From Thalassomonas actiniarum (GTDB taxonomy: Bacteria > Pseudomonadota > Gammaproteobacteria > Enterobacterales > Alteromonadaceae), in assembly GCF_000948975.2 (NCBI RefSeq), contig NZ_CP059735.1:4710603-4774602 (forward strand): a DNA stretch of 64,000 nt, in the 5' to 3' direction. Shown here piece by piece: positions 7,535 to 15,270 of this stretch. The notes beneath the pieces are model-generated. The model was not told where the DNA came from, did not search any database, and was given only the letters and a program-made list of their open reading frames with translations. The position numbers and the translations under genes were made by a program. How positions within the stretch are numbered: position 1 is the first letter of the stretch; every line of letters begins with the position of its first letter.

Positions 7535-9064
7535 TTATACCAAAAACATTTCCGGCTCCGTCGGCACCTGAGGATAAATACTGTAGCCATTTTTTTGTGC
7601 CGCCAGCTCGGTGGCAAATTGAAAGTCACTCTCAAAACAGGCATAAATTTTATAGAGAATATCTCCCTTTTCCACCTTGTCGCCGATTTTACATAACAGC
7701 TCGACCCCGGCATATTTATCTATCGGCGCCCCTGCCAAACTGGCTATTTTTGCCAGTTGCAGGTTATCAATTTGGTGCACATAACCCGACAGCTGGCAAC
7801 GTACTTCAAACACCCGCGTCGCAGGTGCCTGCTCAGGCAGCAACTTCCCCTGGGCCTGAATAATATCCTGCATTTTTTCTAACGCCCGCCCGGACTCGAC
7901 TATATCCCGGGCAATAGCATAGCCCTGCCCGCCCCTGACATCAGGATCAAATTCCAGAATACGGCCGGCAAGGCGCAGGGATTTTTCCCTTAAATCACCG
8001 GGGGCATCCACCTGGTTTTTTAAGACTTTCATCACGTCACGCGCTTCCAGTGCCGGACCTATGCCGTTACCTATCGGCTGGCTGCCATTGGTTAAGATCA
8101 CCTCGATATAGATGCCTAAATGGTCGCCGACATATTCAAACATTTTGCGTAACTTCAGGGCTTCACGGGTATGATGTATCTTCGCCGTGGGACCGACGGG
8201 GATATCGATCAGTAAATGGGTCGAGCCGGCGGCGATTTTTTTAGCCAGTATCGAAGCCACCAGCTGGCTCGAAGAATCCATTGACAAGGGCCGCTCAACC
8301 GAGATCAGAATATCATCAACCGGCGCCAGCTTAGCCGTGCCTCCCCAGGCCAGCATGCCCCTGTGCTGCTGCACCACCTGTTGCATTTGTTCATTGGTAA
8401 TATCCACTTTCGCCAGCATTTCCATGGTATCTGCGGTACCGGCGGGAGAGGTAATGGCCCGGCTTGAGGTTTTCGGGATCAACATGCCGTGGGCGGCAAC
8501 GATGGGCACTATGATCATGGTGGTGCGGTTGCCGGGGATACCGCCGATACAATGTTTATCCACCACTAAAGAGCCATCCCAGGAAAGTTTTTTCCCCGAA
8601 GCCACCATGGCCTGGGTCAAATATAAAACCTCTTCACGCTCTAATCCGGAATGGCTGCAGGCCACCAAGAAAGCCGCAATCTCCATTTTCGAATAACGGT
8701 TTTCCGAAATATCCCGGGTAATGAGCTCGAAGCTTTTTTTTGACAGGGTCTCTCCGGCAATTTTCTTACGCACTTCCTCAAGAGAAGCCGGCGCCCTGGC
8801 CGGAGCAACATAAACCGGGGTCCCTTGCTGCTCTCCCAATTGCTGAAATGCCTGTACGCTCAACCCCAATTCATCAATATCCATAATGGAGTCGTCATTG
8901 ACGATATTAAGCACGGCGATCACAGCCCGCTCACCGTCTTTCACCGAGATTTCGATTTTCATTAACGCCTGAAATCCTTCACTGCGGTATAAAGGACAAT
9001 CCCGGTGCAAGTAGGCAACGTTTTCCTTATAGGTCTCGATAGCGACAGATTTGAGTTTAAGCAT
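7535..9064 (-). CDS. Archaeal-type AMP/thymidine phosphorylase family protein
   Basis: 509 aa from the ATG at 9064; an upstream TTG (9121) is possible, but the family begins M-L-K-L-K. Domain order: about 85 residues unique to the archaeal AMP phosphorylase (DeoA) branch, then the glycosyltransferase family 3 core with K-H-C-I-G-G-I-P-G-N (170-179), S-S-R-A-I-T-S-P-A-G-T-A-D (200-212), and a C-terminal pyrimidine-phosphorylase domain. In archaea the relative turns AMP plus phosphate into adenine and ribose 1,5-bisphosphate. In bacteria it is usually labelled putative thymidine phosphorylase. Pairing with PRPP synthetase supports nucleotide salvage. Which substrate it uses is inference. Confidence 0.82.
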   Translation of the reverse strand: MLKLKSVAIETYKENVAYLHRDCPLYRSEGFQALMKIEISVKDGERAVIAVLNIVNDDSIMDIDELGLSVQAFQQLGEQQGTPVYVAPARAPASLEEVRKKIAGETLSKKSFELITRDISENRYSKMEIAAFLVACSHSGLEREEVLYLTQAMVASGKKLSWDGSLVVDKHCIGGIPGNRTTMIIVPIVAAHGMLIPKTSSRAITSPAGTADTMEMLAKVDITNEQMQQVVQQHRGMLAWGGTAKLAPVDDILISVERPLSMDSSSQLVASILAKKIAAGSTHLLIDIPVGPTAKIHHTREALKLRKMFEYVGDHLGIYIEVILTNGSQPIGNGIGPALEARDVMKVLKNQVDAPGDLREKSLRLAGRILEFDPDVRGGQGYAIARDIVESGRALEKMQDIIQAQGKLLPEQAPATRVFEVRCQLSGYVHQIDNLQLAKIASLAGAPIDKYAGVELLCKIGDKVEKGDILYKIYACFESDFQFATELAAQKNGYSIYPQVPTEPEMFLV

Positions 9065-9139
9065 AACAAGGGCCGGGGAGCGAGTAACAGCAACCCTTGC
9101 CGACTGGTCGCAGGCAAGCAAGATAAGGGAAATAAATCA

Positions 9140-9625
9140 TTATTTTACTTCAATTTTCACCCGGGAACTTTGCTCTTTTTTCGGCAAGTTCAAGCGCAAG
9201 ATACCATTTTTATAGCTGGCTTCGACCTTGGCCTCATCAATACTGGCAGGCAAGGGAATTCGCCGCTGAAAATTACCATAGGCACATTCCATAATATGGT
9301 AATTGCCCTGGTGGTGCTCTTCCTGCAATTGCTTGGTGCCGCTGATGGTCAACCTGTCATCTTCAATACTGACGCTGATATCGCCTTTTTCCAGCCCGGG
9401 AATTTCCATGGTCAGGCGCAAACAATTATCATCATCCACCAGATCCGCACTTAACAGGCCCCAGTTAAGGCGCTTGTTGCCGCTCGAGGAAAGCGAAACC
9501 TGCTGGGATTTATTATCAAAGTGCGTCAATGCACCTTTACAACGCCGGTACAGGTGCTGCCAACCTTCAGACACTGAGTCCCAGGCACGGCCCAAACCAT
9601 CTCTTATTTCATGTAAAGCAGTCAT
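9140..9625 (-). CDS. Hsp20/alpha-crystallin small heat-shock protein (third of three)
   Basis: 161 aa from the ATG at 9625, preceded by a strong TAAGGAGG; the longer frame to 9688 overlaps the upstream gene and lacks support. An N-terminal helical arm with Trp residues (1-50) is followed by an alpha-crystallin domain: L-R-L-T-M-E-I-P-G-L-E-K-G-D-I, the A-S-Y-K-N-G-I-L-R-L signature near 143-152, and a C-terminal K-I-E-V. Hsp20 proteins hold unfolding proteins for later refolding by DnaK/ClpB. It sits between the second hsp20 gene and the phosphorylase gene (75 nt). Confidence 0.88.
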   Translation of the reverse strand: MTALHEIRDGLGRAWDSVSEGWQHLYRRCKGALTHFDNKSQQVSLSSSGNKRLNWGLLSADLVDDDNCLRLTMEIPGLEKGDISVSIEDDRLTISGTKQLQEEHHQGNYHIMECAYGNFQRRIPLPASIDEAKVEASYKNGILRLNLPKKEQSSRVKIEVK

Positions 9626-9635
9626 AATCGCCTCC

Positions 9636-9998
9636 TTATGTAAACTTGACATCGACCTTATGGGGTGTTGACAGTGCTTTTTTAGCAATTTTCACTGTCA
9701 GTAAGCCATCTTTAAAATCCGCAGCGATAGTTTCACTGTCCAGATCCCGGCTCAGCTGCAAAGTGCTGGTATAATAGGGAGAGGTAACCTCTTCATGGCC
9801 TTGTTGCTCGCCGTCGGCGGTGGCCAGGGCAATCACCCCTTCGATGGTCAGGGTTTGATCTTGCACCTGGATATTTAAGTTATCATTATTCACCCCCGGC
9901 AGTTCGGCAATAATGATCACCTGACTCTCCTGCTCATAAATATCCAGTGCCGGGGTCAACAAGGTTTTTTCAGGCTTGGAATTTACTTGATTTGCCAT
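9636..9998 (-). CDS. Hsp20/alpha-crystallin small heat-shock protein (second of three)
   Basis: 120 aa, short N-terminal arm. Alpha-crystallin domain almost throughout: P-A-L-D-I-Y-E (16-22), I-I-A-E-L-P-G-V (29-36), L-T-I-E-G (49-53) and A-D-F-K-D-G-L-L-T-V-K-I near the end, plus a V-D-V tail in the position of the I-x-I/V anchor. The gene starts 9 nt after the first hsp20 stop and ends 10 nt before the third begins, so the trio is one operon. Sequence divergence from its two neighbours suggests hetero-oligomers or separate clients (inference). Confidence 0.88.
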   Translation of the reverse strand: MANQVNSKPEKTLLTPALDIYEQESQVIIIAELPGVNNDNLNIQVQDQTLTIEGVIALATADGEQQGHEEVTSPYYTSTLQLSRDLDSETIAADFKDGLLTVKIAKKALSTPHKVDVKFT

Positions 9999-10007
9999 GA
10001 CATGCTC

Positions 10008-10442
10008 CTAAGTAATGGTGATTTTTTCCGGACTTGTGTGGGCAAGCCGCTGGACCTTGATATGCAAAACCCCGAGGGAATAGCTGGCGCTGATATTATT
10101 AAGACTGCAATCTTTCGCCAACTTCAGTGACTTGGAAAATTTCCCCGTTCTCCTTTCCCTGCGATATACAGTTACCCCCTCTGCATCGGGGATCAGCACC
10201 GGACTTTCCCCGGTTACTGTTAGCAGGTTTTTGTCCAGGGTAATATCAGTCTGCGCCTTATCCAGGCCCGGCGCAAAAACATAATAGTCATAACTTTCGG
10301 GAGAAACTTCCAGGTTTACCGCCGGGAAGCTCACCTGGCTGTCTCGCACATGTGCAGGTAAATAATCTTTCCCGAACCAGTGTTCGATATCATTGGGGAA
10401 AAAAGCCGACTCAGGCCAAAAGCTTCTTCGTGAAAAAGTCAT
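10008..10442 (-). CDS. Hsp20/alpha-crystallin small heat-shock protein (first of three)
   Basis: 144 aa from the ATG at 10442, preceded by GGAG. An aromatic-rich N-terminal arm (Phe/Trp in 2-25), then an alpha-crystallin domain with V-F-A-P-G-L-D-K (about 55-62), L-L-T-V-T-G-E, a basic Y-R-R-E-R-R-T-G-K-F loop, and the A-S-Y-S-L-G-V-L-H-I-K-V signature. C-terminal I-T-I matches the I-x-I anchor. First gene of the stress operon; the promoter should lie in 10443-10814. Confidence 0.85.
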   Translation of the reverse strand: MTFSRRSFWPESAFFPNDIEHWFGKDYLPAHVRDSQVSFPAVNLEVSPESYDYYVFAPGLDKAQTDITLDKNLLTVTGESPVLIPDAEGVTVYRRERRTGKFSKSLKLAKDCSLNNISASYSLGVLHIKVQRLAHTSPEKITIT

Positions 10443-10814
10443 AGCAATCTCCAGTTTCTTGCTCCACGGCATCGGGCACTAAGAAACGGCTGATCACACC
10501 TTGGTACACAAACCAGATCATCACTTAGGCCAAAGGCCAAATTTTCATCACTTCCCCCAAAAGAATAGTTGTATTTATCCAGCTTTCAACTGAATTTATT
10601 GATTTGGCTCAAACAAAAGTGAATCAGTAAAAACAAGCAATTAACATATTAAACATCAAGAACTTAAATAAGAGATAAACAGAGAAAAGGAAGCGGCATT
10701 AGTTGGAGGCAGACAGCCGCTCACCTCGACAAACAAAGTGTAAAACAAGCATGTTGCCGGGAGTGCTGCAACAGGCTACAGACTTATCGGCTTTTACTTT
10801 CCTGACATCGGCCT
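10443..10814 (-). promoter_or_regulatory. Intergenic leader/promoter region of the hsp20 operon
   Basis: No gene is seen in these 372 nt. On the minus strand a TTGAAA hexamer lies at 10584-10589, similar to the sigma-32 -35 core (CTTGAAA), but no convincing CCCCAT-type -10 follows. A GGCC-AAA-GGCC dyad lies in the leader near 10528-10538, about 90 nt before the first hsp20 start. Both are weak indications. Confidence 0.3.
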
Positions 10815-11939
10815 TTAAGGTTGAAGTTCGGCTAAAAACTCGGAGACTTTCGCCAAGCCTGCAACTAATACCTCGGGGTTGTTGGCAAAACCGATACGCA
10901 CATAACCTTCCATATCCATCACGCTGCCGGGCGTAAACATCACCCCTTTGGCTTCCAACAGTTGGACACAGAATTCACGGGAGCTCATCTTAAGCTTGTA
11001 TTTCAATAAAGCCACAGTGGCACTTTGCGGTTTGGTATAAGAGATCAGTGGCTCTTTAGCCACCCAAGCATCGAGTACCGCCAGGTTCTCCCGGGTAATT
11101 TTCCGGCTGCGGGCCAGAATGGCCTCACGGTTTTCCAGGGCAATAGCGGCAAAATAATCATCGAGTAAACCGACACTGATGGTATTATAATCCCTGTGGA
11201 TGGCCACCTGTTCCAGCAATGGCTTAGGGCCAACGATCCAGCCAAGGCGTAATCCCGCCAGGGAAAAGGATTTTGACATGCTGGCAGTGCTGATGCCTTT
11301 TTCATAAAGATCGGCCACTGAGGCGGTAAAACCATTCCCCTGCTGATCTGTGCCCCGGTATACCTCGTCAGATAACAGATAGGCATCACAGCTGCGGGCA
11401 ATCTCCACTATGGCGTTGAGCATGTTTTCATCCATCAGGGAGCCGGTGGGGTTGTTGGGATTATTGATAGCGATCAGAGAGGTATTGTCGGTGACCAGGG
11501 ACTTTAATTCTTCCAGGTCCGGCAGAAAGTTATTTTCTTCCCTTAATTTCAGGATTTGCACATCGGCGCCATAACTTTCGGGAATAGAATAATGCTGCTG
11601 ATAGGTCGGCAATACCGAGATCACCCGGTCACCGGGGGAAACCAGGGTGGCATGCACCAGGGCATTGGCGCCGATAGCGCCATGGGTAATAAGCACATTA
11701 TCCCTATGCTGGCTTTGGTACAAACTGGCGACATTGTCCCGTAACCTGTTAGAGCCTTCGATTGCGCCATAGGTCATTTTCATCGGTAACAGCTCTGCCA
11801 TTACCGTGTCTTTTTTACCGGCCATGGTCAGCAATTCATCCAGTGTTAACGACTCGACACAGGTTTCCGCTAAATTATAAAGGCAGTTGTTTTCATATTC
11901 ATTCATCCAGATCTCAACGCCAAAGGCCTTAATTTTCAT
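10815..11939 (-). CDS. PLP-dependent class I/II aminotransferase
   Basis: 374 aa, GGAGG eight bases upstream of the ATG. Fold type I: N-N-P-N-N-P-T-G (159-166), the PLP-binding D-E-V-Y (191-194), the Schiff-base lysine K223 in S-M-S-K-S-F-S-L-A-G-L-R-L-G-W, and a late G-Y-V-R-I-G-F in place of the substrate-carboxylate Arg strand. Probably cytosolic transamination of an amino acid. It lies 88 nt downstream of an ornithine-cyclodeaminase-like gene on the same strand, and a DauR-like regulator diverges from the pair, so a role in basic or D-amino-acid breakdown is suggested. Substrate not determined. Confidence 0.85.
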   Translation of the reverse strand: MKIKAFGVEIWMNEYENNCLYNLAETCVESLTLDELLTMAGKKDTVMAELLPMKMTYGAIEGSNRLRDNVASLYQSQHRDNVLITHGAIGANALVHATLVSPGDRVISVLPTYQQHYSIPESYGADVQILKLREENNFLPDLEELKSLVTDNTSLIAINNPNNPTGSLMDENMLNAIVEIARSCDAYLLSDEVYRGTDQQGNGFTASVADLYEKGISTASMSKSFSLAGLRLGWIVGPKPLLEQVAIHRDYNTISVGLLDDYFAAIALENREAILARSRKITRENLAVLDAWVAKEPLISYTKPQSATVALLKYKLKMSSREFCVQLLEAKGVMFTPGSVMDMEGYVRIGFANNPEVLVAGLAKVSEFLAELQP

Positions 11940-12027
11940 GTTATCCTCCCAAGCTCAAACTGACAGGCTCGAACTTATAATAAAGTGTAATTGATACCCG
12001 GGGATTAAATCCCGATAGCGGTTGCTT

Positions 12028-13014
12028 TTATTGCTGCTGGTTTTGCAATAACTTCCACAAACCGTAAGCCATGGCGATATCTTCCAAACCCAGCCCTATC
12101 GAGCGGAAAAAGACAGCTTTGCTAAAATCAGGCAATGGGCAGTTAGCGTTAACCAAATCGGGCAAATCGCCTTTGATCTCTTTCTTATTCCAGCTTAACT
12201 CTGTCTCTGCCAGCACCATTTCACCGGCACTGTCGGGTGTCGTGGCTTTATAGTCGCAATAAACATCGGCATTAAGCAGCAAAGACGGCGATACTTCATG
12301 GGCATTGGCAACATTGGTACTGATGGAGGTCACCAATACACCGGGAGATAACAACTCACTGGTCACCACAGGCGTTCCGGAAGAAGTACAAAGCATGACT
12401 ACATCAGCACCGGCAATACAGTGCTCACTGGAAGTGCAGAACACCACCCTTTCGTCGATGGCAGTAAATGCTGCCCGTCGCTTTTCGTCGTTAGCCAGTG
12501 AGGGGGAATATACCCGGATACTTTGCCATTGGCGCAAGTTTTTCACATGACGTAAATGGGCCAAAGCGATGGCGCCGCTGCCTATGATTGCCAGCTCACG
12601 GCTCTGAACTTTCGCTAAATAGTCTACCGCCAGCGCGGTTGTTCCTGCGGTGCGCTCCGCGGTTAACAAAGCAGAATCACACCATAATAACGGCTGCCCG
12701 GTACGCTGTGACATCAAGCTGGTCCAGGCGGTGATCACAGGCGCTGTTTCGGTGATCAAATAGGGAGAAAGCTTAGCGCCAAAAACTTCCTGCTCAGCCA
12801 TGGCCCCCGAATAAGTAATAAAATCGCCGGCATCTTGAGGTAACAGGGTGAGGGTTTGCGGAGGCTGCACCGCATGATTTTGCCCCAGGCTACGAAACAT
12901 CGCGGTAAGTTCGTTTTTTACATCCAGCAGGGGTAACAGGGCGTTAACCTGATCTTGCTGCAAAATAACCGGTGGCTGGTTGTGACTGATAGCGTGACTA
13001 AGATGACAATTCAT
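12028..13014 (-). CDS. Ornithine cyclodeaminase/mu-crystallin family protein
   Basis: 328 aa with GGGGAAA before the ATG. The family motif R-T-A-G-T-T-A-L-A (121-129) precedes a Rossmann loop G-S-G-A-I-A (145-150). Later come S-I-S-T-N (in place of G-S-x-x-P) and E-T-E-L, all in the mu-crystallin/OCD layout. Members act as ornithine cyclodeaminase, NAD(P)-dependent imino-acid reductases, or DauB, the imino-acid-converting partner in D-arginine catabolism. First gene of an operon with the aminotransferase; divergent from a DauR-like regulator 241 nt away. The exact reaction is inference. Confidence 0.82.
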   Translation of the reverse strand: MNCHLSHAISHNQPPVILQQDQVNALLPLLDVKNELTAMFRSLGQNHAVQPPQTLTLLPQDAGDFITYSGAMAEQEVFGAKLSPYLITETAPVITAWTSLMSQRTGQPLLWCDSALLTAERTAGTTALAVDYLAKVQSRELAIIGSGAIALAHLRHVKNLRQWQSIRVYSPSLANDEKRRAAFTAIDERVVFCTSSEHCIAGADVVMLCTSSGTPVVTSELLSPGVLVTSISTNVANAHEVSPSLLLNADVYCDYKATTPDSAGEMVLAETELSWNKKEIKGDLPDLVNANCPLPDFSKAVFFRSIGLGLEDIAMAYGLWKLLQNQQQ

Positions 13015-13030
13015 AATTTCCCCGACACAA

Positions 13031-13070
13031 TACTTGAGATACTTAAAAATCTATCGTAGACTTTCAAGTA
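13031..13070. promoter_or_regulatory. Candidate operator: TACTTGA...TCAAGTA inverted repeat
   Basis: Seven-base half-sites at 13031-13037 and 13064-13070, with centres 33 bp apart (about three helical turns), just upstream of the OCD start in the divergent region with the DauR-like gene. A reasonable binding site for that regulator; seen directly as a repeat, function inferred. Confidence 0.4.
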
Positions 13071-13255
13071 CACACACGTCAAGCTTAAAAGAAATATTTG
13101 TTACCGGCTGAATTAATGGTTTCGATACCGCTTTAGCTATCGGCTGGGATAACGGCATAAGCTGTCGTCCCCTGTCATCGCTTTACATGGCAAGAAGTGC
13201 GCCGCTATAATCCAAGCTCTGACAGCGCCCTTAACCCCGATTACCAAAAAAGAAA

Positions 13256-13897
13256 ATGACCAATAACAACAAAACAACAAATACCGGTATGCTAAAACAA
13301 AGATATGCAGCAGTTGCAGACGGTATTGCCTTATTGTTTTCCGGTTATGCCGAAATCGTGATCCATGATTTAGCCAGCCAAAGCGTGGTGTACATTGCCA
13401 ATAATATTTCCAAACGCCAGCTCGGCGATGCTTCGGCACTGGAAGAAGTGGATTTTAGCCAGACAAGTGATGTTATCGGTCCCTATGAAAAATTAAACTG
13501 GGACGGCCACAAGATACGTTCTACCAGTGTGGTATTACGGGACGATAACTTTGAAGCCATCGGTATGTTATGCATCAATATGTCTATCGGCGCCTTTGAG
13601 GCCGCCAGGGAGATGTTAGAGCTGTTTCTGGGGAGCAATAAGGTTATTCCCCAGCCGGAGATCCTCTTTCACGATGACTGGCAGGAGCGTATCAATACCT
13701 TTACCCATGCCTGGTTAAAAGAGCACAAGCTCAGCATCAACATACTCACCCATGCCAATAAGCGCCAGTTGGTTGAAGCCCTGTTCCACCAGGGCGCCTT
13801 TAACGGCAAAAGCGCTGCCAACTATATCGCCAATATCCTCAATATGGGACGGGCGACGGTTTTTAAGTATTTAAAGGAGATAAAACAGCAGGCCTGA
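13256..13897 (+). CDS. DauR/YheO-like PAS-HTH transcriptional regulator
   Basis: 213 aa. Residues about 14-125 form the YheO-type PAS domain (A-E-I-V-I-H-D-L, G-P-Y-E-K-L-N-W-D-G-H-K-I-R-S-T-S, I-G-M-L-C-I-N). Residues 165-213 form the HTH_22 domain with the end G-R-A-T-V-F-K-Y-L-K. DauR of Pseudomonas represses the dauBA D-arginine genes until D-arginine is present. Divergence from an OCD-like gene gives the same arrangement as dauB and dauR. An internal ATG at 13289 is an alternative start. Confidence 0.85.
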   Translation: MTNNNKTTNTGMLKQRYAAVADGIALLFSGYAEIVIHDLASQSVVYIANNISKRQLGDASALEEVDFSQTSDVIGPYEKLNWDGHKIRSTSVVLRDDNFEAIGMLCINMSIGAFEAAREMLELFLGSNKVIPQPEILFHDDWQERINTFTHAWLKEHKLSINILTHANKRQLVEALFHQGAFNGKSAANYIANILNMGRATVFKYLKEIKQQA

Positions 13898-13973
13898 TCA
13901 TTTTATTGCCTGGGAGATCGCCACGCTTTCGCTTCCTGCGAGCTTGGCATACCATACGTCCCTGTATATAACA

Positions 13974-13997
13974 TTAAGGCAGCCGAAGCTGCCTTAA
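13974..13997 (-). terminator. Hairpin terminator with a UUCG-type loop between regulator and symporter genes
   Basis: TTAAGGCAGC and GCTGCCTTAA make a perfect 10-bp stem with a 4-nt loop (UUCG when read on the minus strand). It lies 24 nt past the symporter stop; the A/T-flanked stem could serve both convergent genes. Confidence 0.6.
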
Positions 13998-14021
13998 AAA
14001 TCATAACAGGCGATTAAACCA

Positions 14022-15209
14022 TCAGCTCTCGCTTTGCTGTACTTCGGCCGTCATTAACTGACCTTCTTCACCGGCAAACTTATCCACCCACAGGGCAATA
14101 GCACCGTCACCGGTCACATTACAGGCAGTACCGAAACTGTCCTGGGCCAGGTATAAGGCAATCATCAAGGCCAGCGCCGCATCGGTAAAGCCGAGCATAG
14201 TGGCCAACAAACCCAATGCCGACATTACCGCACCGCCGGGAGCCCCCGGGGCCGCGATCATAGTCACGCCTAACATCAAAATAAAGCCTAACATACCGCC
14301 TAAGCCGGGCAAGGCTAGTTCCGGGGTCAATAACATCACAGCGGTTGCACAGGTGACAATGGTGATGGTTGAGCCGCTTAAATGGATAGAGGCACATAAA
14401 GGCACGGTAAAGTTGGCAATGCCGTCTTTCACCTTATTGGCCTTATTCGCTTTTAACGATACCGGAATCGTCGCGGCACTCGACATAGTGCCCAGCGCGG
14501 TAAAATAAGCCGGCAGCATGTTTTTCAACAAAAACAGCGGGGATTTACCCAGCGCCATACCGGTAGTGATATATAAAATCGTGATCCAAACCCAGTGCAT
14601 GATCAGCGCTAACAGCAGCACCACGCCAAAAGTTTTTAACGTGGCAAACACCGTACCGTCGACCGTCATTTCCGCAAAAACACCGGCAATATAAAAAGGT
14701 AAAGCAGGAATGATCACTTTACCCAGCAAGACTTCGACGATATCCCGGGCTTCATTGATGCCGCCGCGCAGCAATTTGGCATTGGTGGCGCTGATGCCGA
14801 TACCAAGAATAAACGCCAGCGCCAGCGCCGTCATCACTTCAAATAACGGCGGTATGGCGATATCGATAAAACCTTTAAGCTTCTCCCCTTCTTCTGCCGC
14901 GGCAATGGTGTCACCTGAGATTAATCCGGGTAAGACATTACTGGCGACCAGAAAAGCCAGGATACCGGCCACTACGGTAGAGCCGTACGCCAGACCTACG
15001 GTTTTGCCCAGCAAGGAGCCTGAGCCCTGGGGCAGTGAAGCAATACCGCTGGCAATATAGAACAGGATAATAAGGGGGATGGTGAACTTAATCAGCTGGC
15101 CGATCAGGGTTTGCCCGGTAAAAGTCAGCTGAATAAGGAAATCGGGTCCATATAGCCCTATCAGCATGCCGGCAACAATACCGGCAATGAGTTTAACCAC
15201 CAAATTCAT
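14022..15209 (-). CDS. Dicarboxylate/amino acid:cation symporter (DAACS family)
   Basis: 395 aa from the ATG at 15209, five nt after GGAG; an in-frame GTG at 15215 overlaps that ribosome-binding site. Many hydrophobic spans and the DAACS hallmarks: a serine-rich re-entrant loop T-M-S-S-A-A-T-I-P (about 240-250), the substrate segment H-L-S-G-S-T-I (in place of N-M-D-G-T) and, near the C-terminus, A-Q-D-S-F-G-T-A-x-N-V-T-G-D. It should import an amino acid or dicarboxylate with Na+ or H+. Near the aminotransferase/OCD set but across a regulator gene, so co-function is inference. Confidence 0.88.
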   Translation of the reverse strand: MNLVVKLIAGIVAGMLIGLYGPDFLIQLTFTGQTLIGQLIKFTIPLIILFYIASGIASLPQGSGSLLGKTVGLAYGSTVVAGILAFLVASNVLPGLISGDTIAAAEEGEKLKGFIDIAIPPLFEVMTALALAFILGIGISATNAKLLRGGINEARDIVEVLLGKVIIPALPFYIAGVFAEMTVDGTVFATLKTFGVVLLLALIMHWVWITILYITTGMALGKSPLFLLKNMLPAYFTALGTMSSAATIPVSLKANKANKVKDGIANFTVPLCASIHLSGSTITIVTCATAVMLLTPELALPGLGGMLGFILMLGVTMIAAPGAPGGAVMSALGLLATMLGFTDAALALMIALYLAQDSFGTACNVTGDGAIALWVDKFAGEEGQLMTAEVQQSES

Positions 15210-15270
15210 AAGCACTCCAGTTGTTATAATAATTGTAATTTAATTAATGCCCAGCATTCTAACCCGAGTC

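Noticed and set aside
9626-9688. N-terminal extension of the third Hsp20 gene
   Set aside because: Would overlap the upstream hsp20 gene; the ATG at 9625 has an excellent TAAGGAGG.
11941-12027. Small GGGATT/AATCCC dyad between OCD and aminotransferase genes as a terminator
   Set aside because: Stem is short and lacks a T-run; the two genes more likely form one operon.
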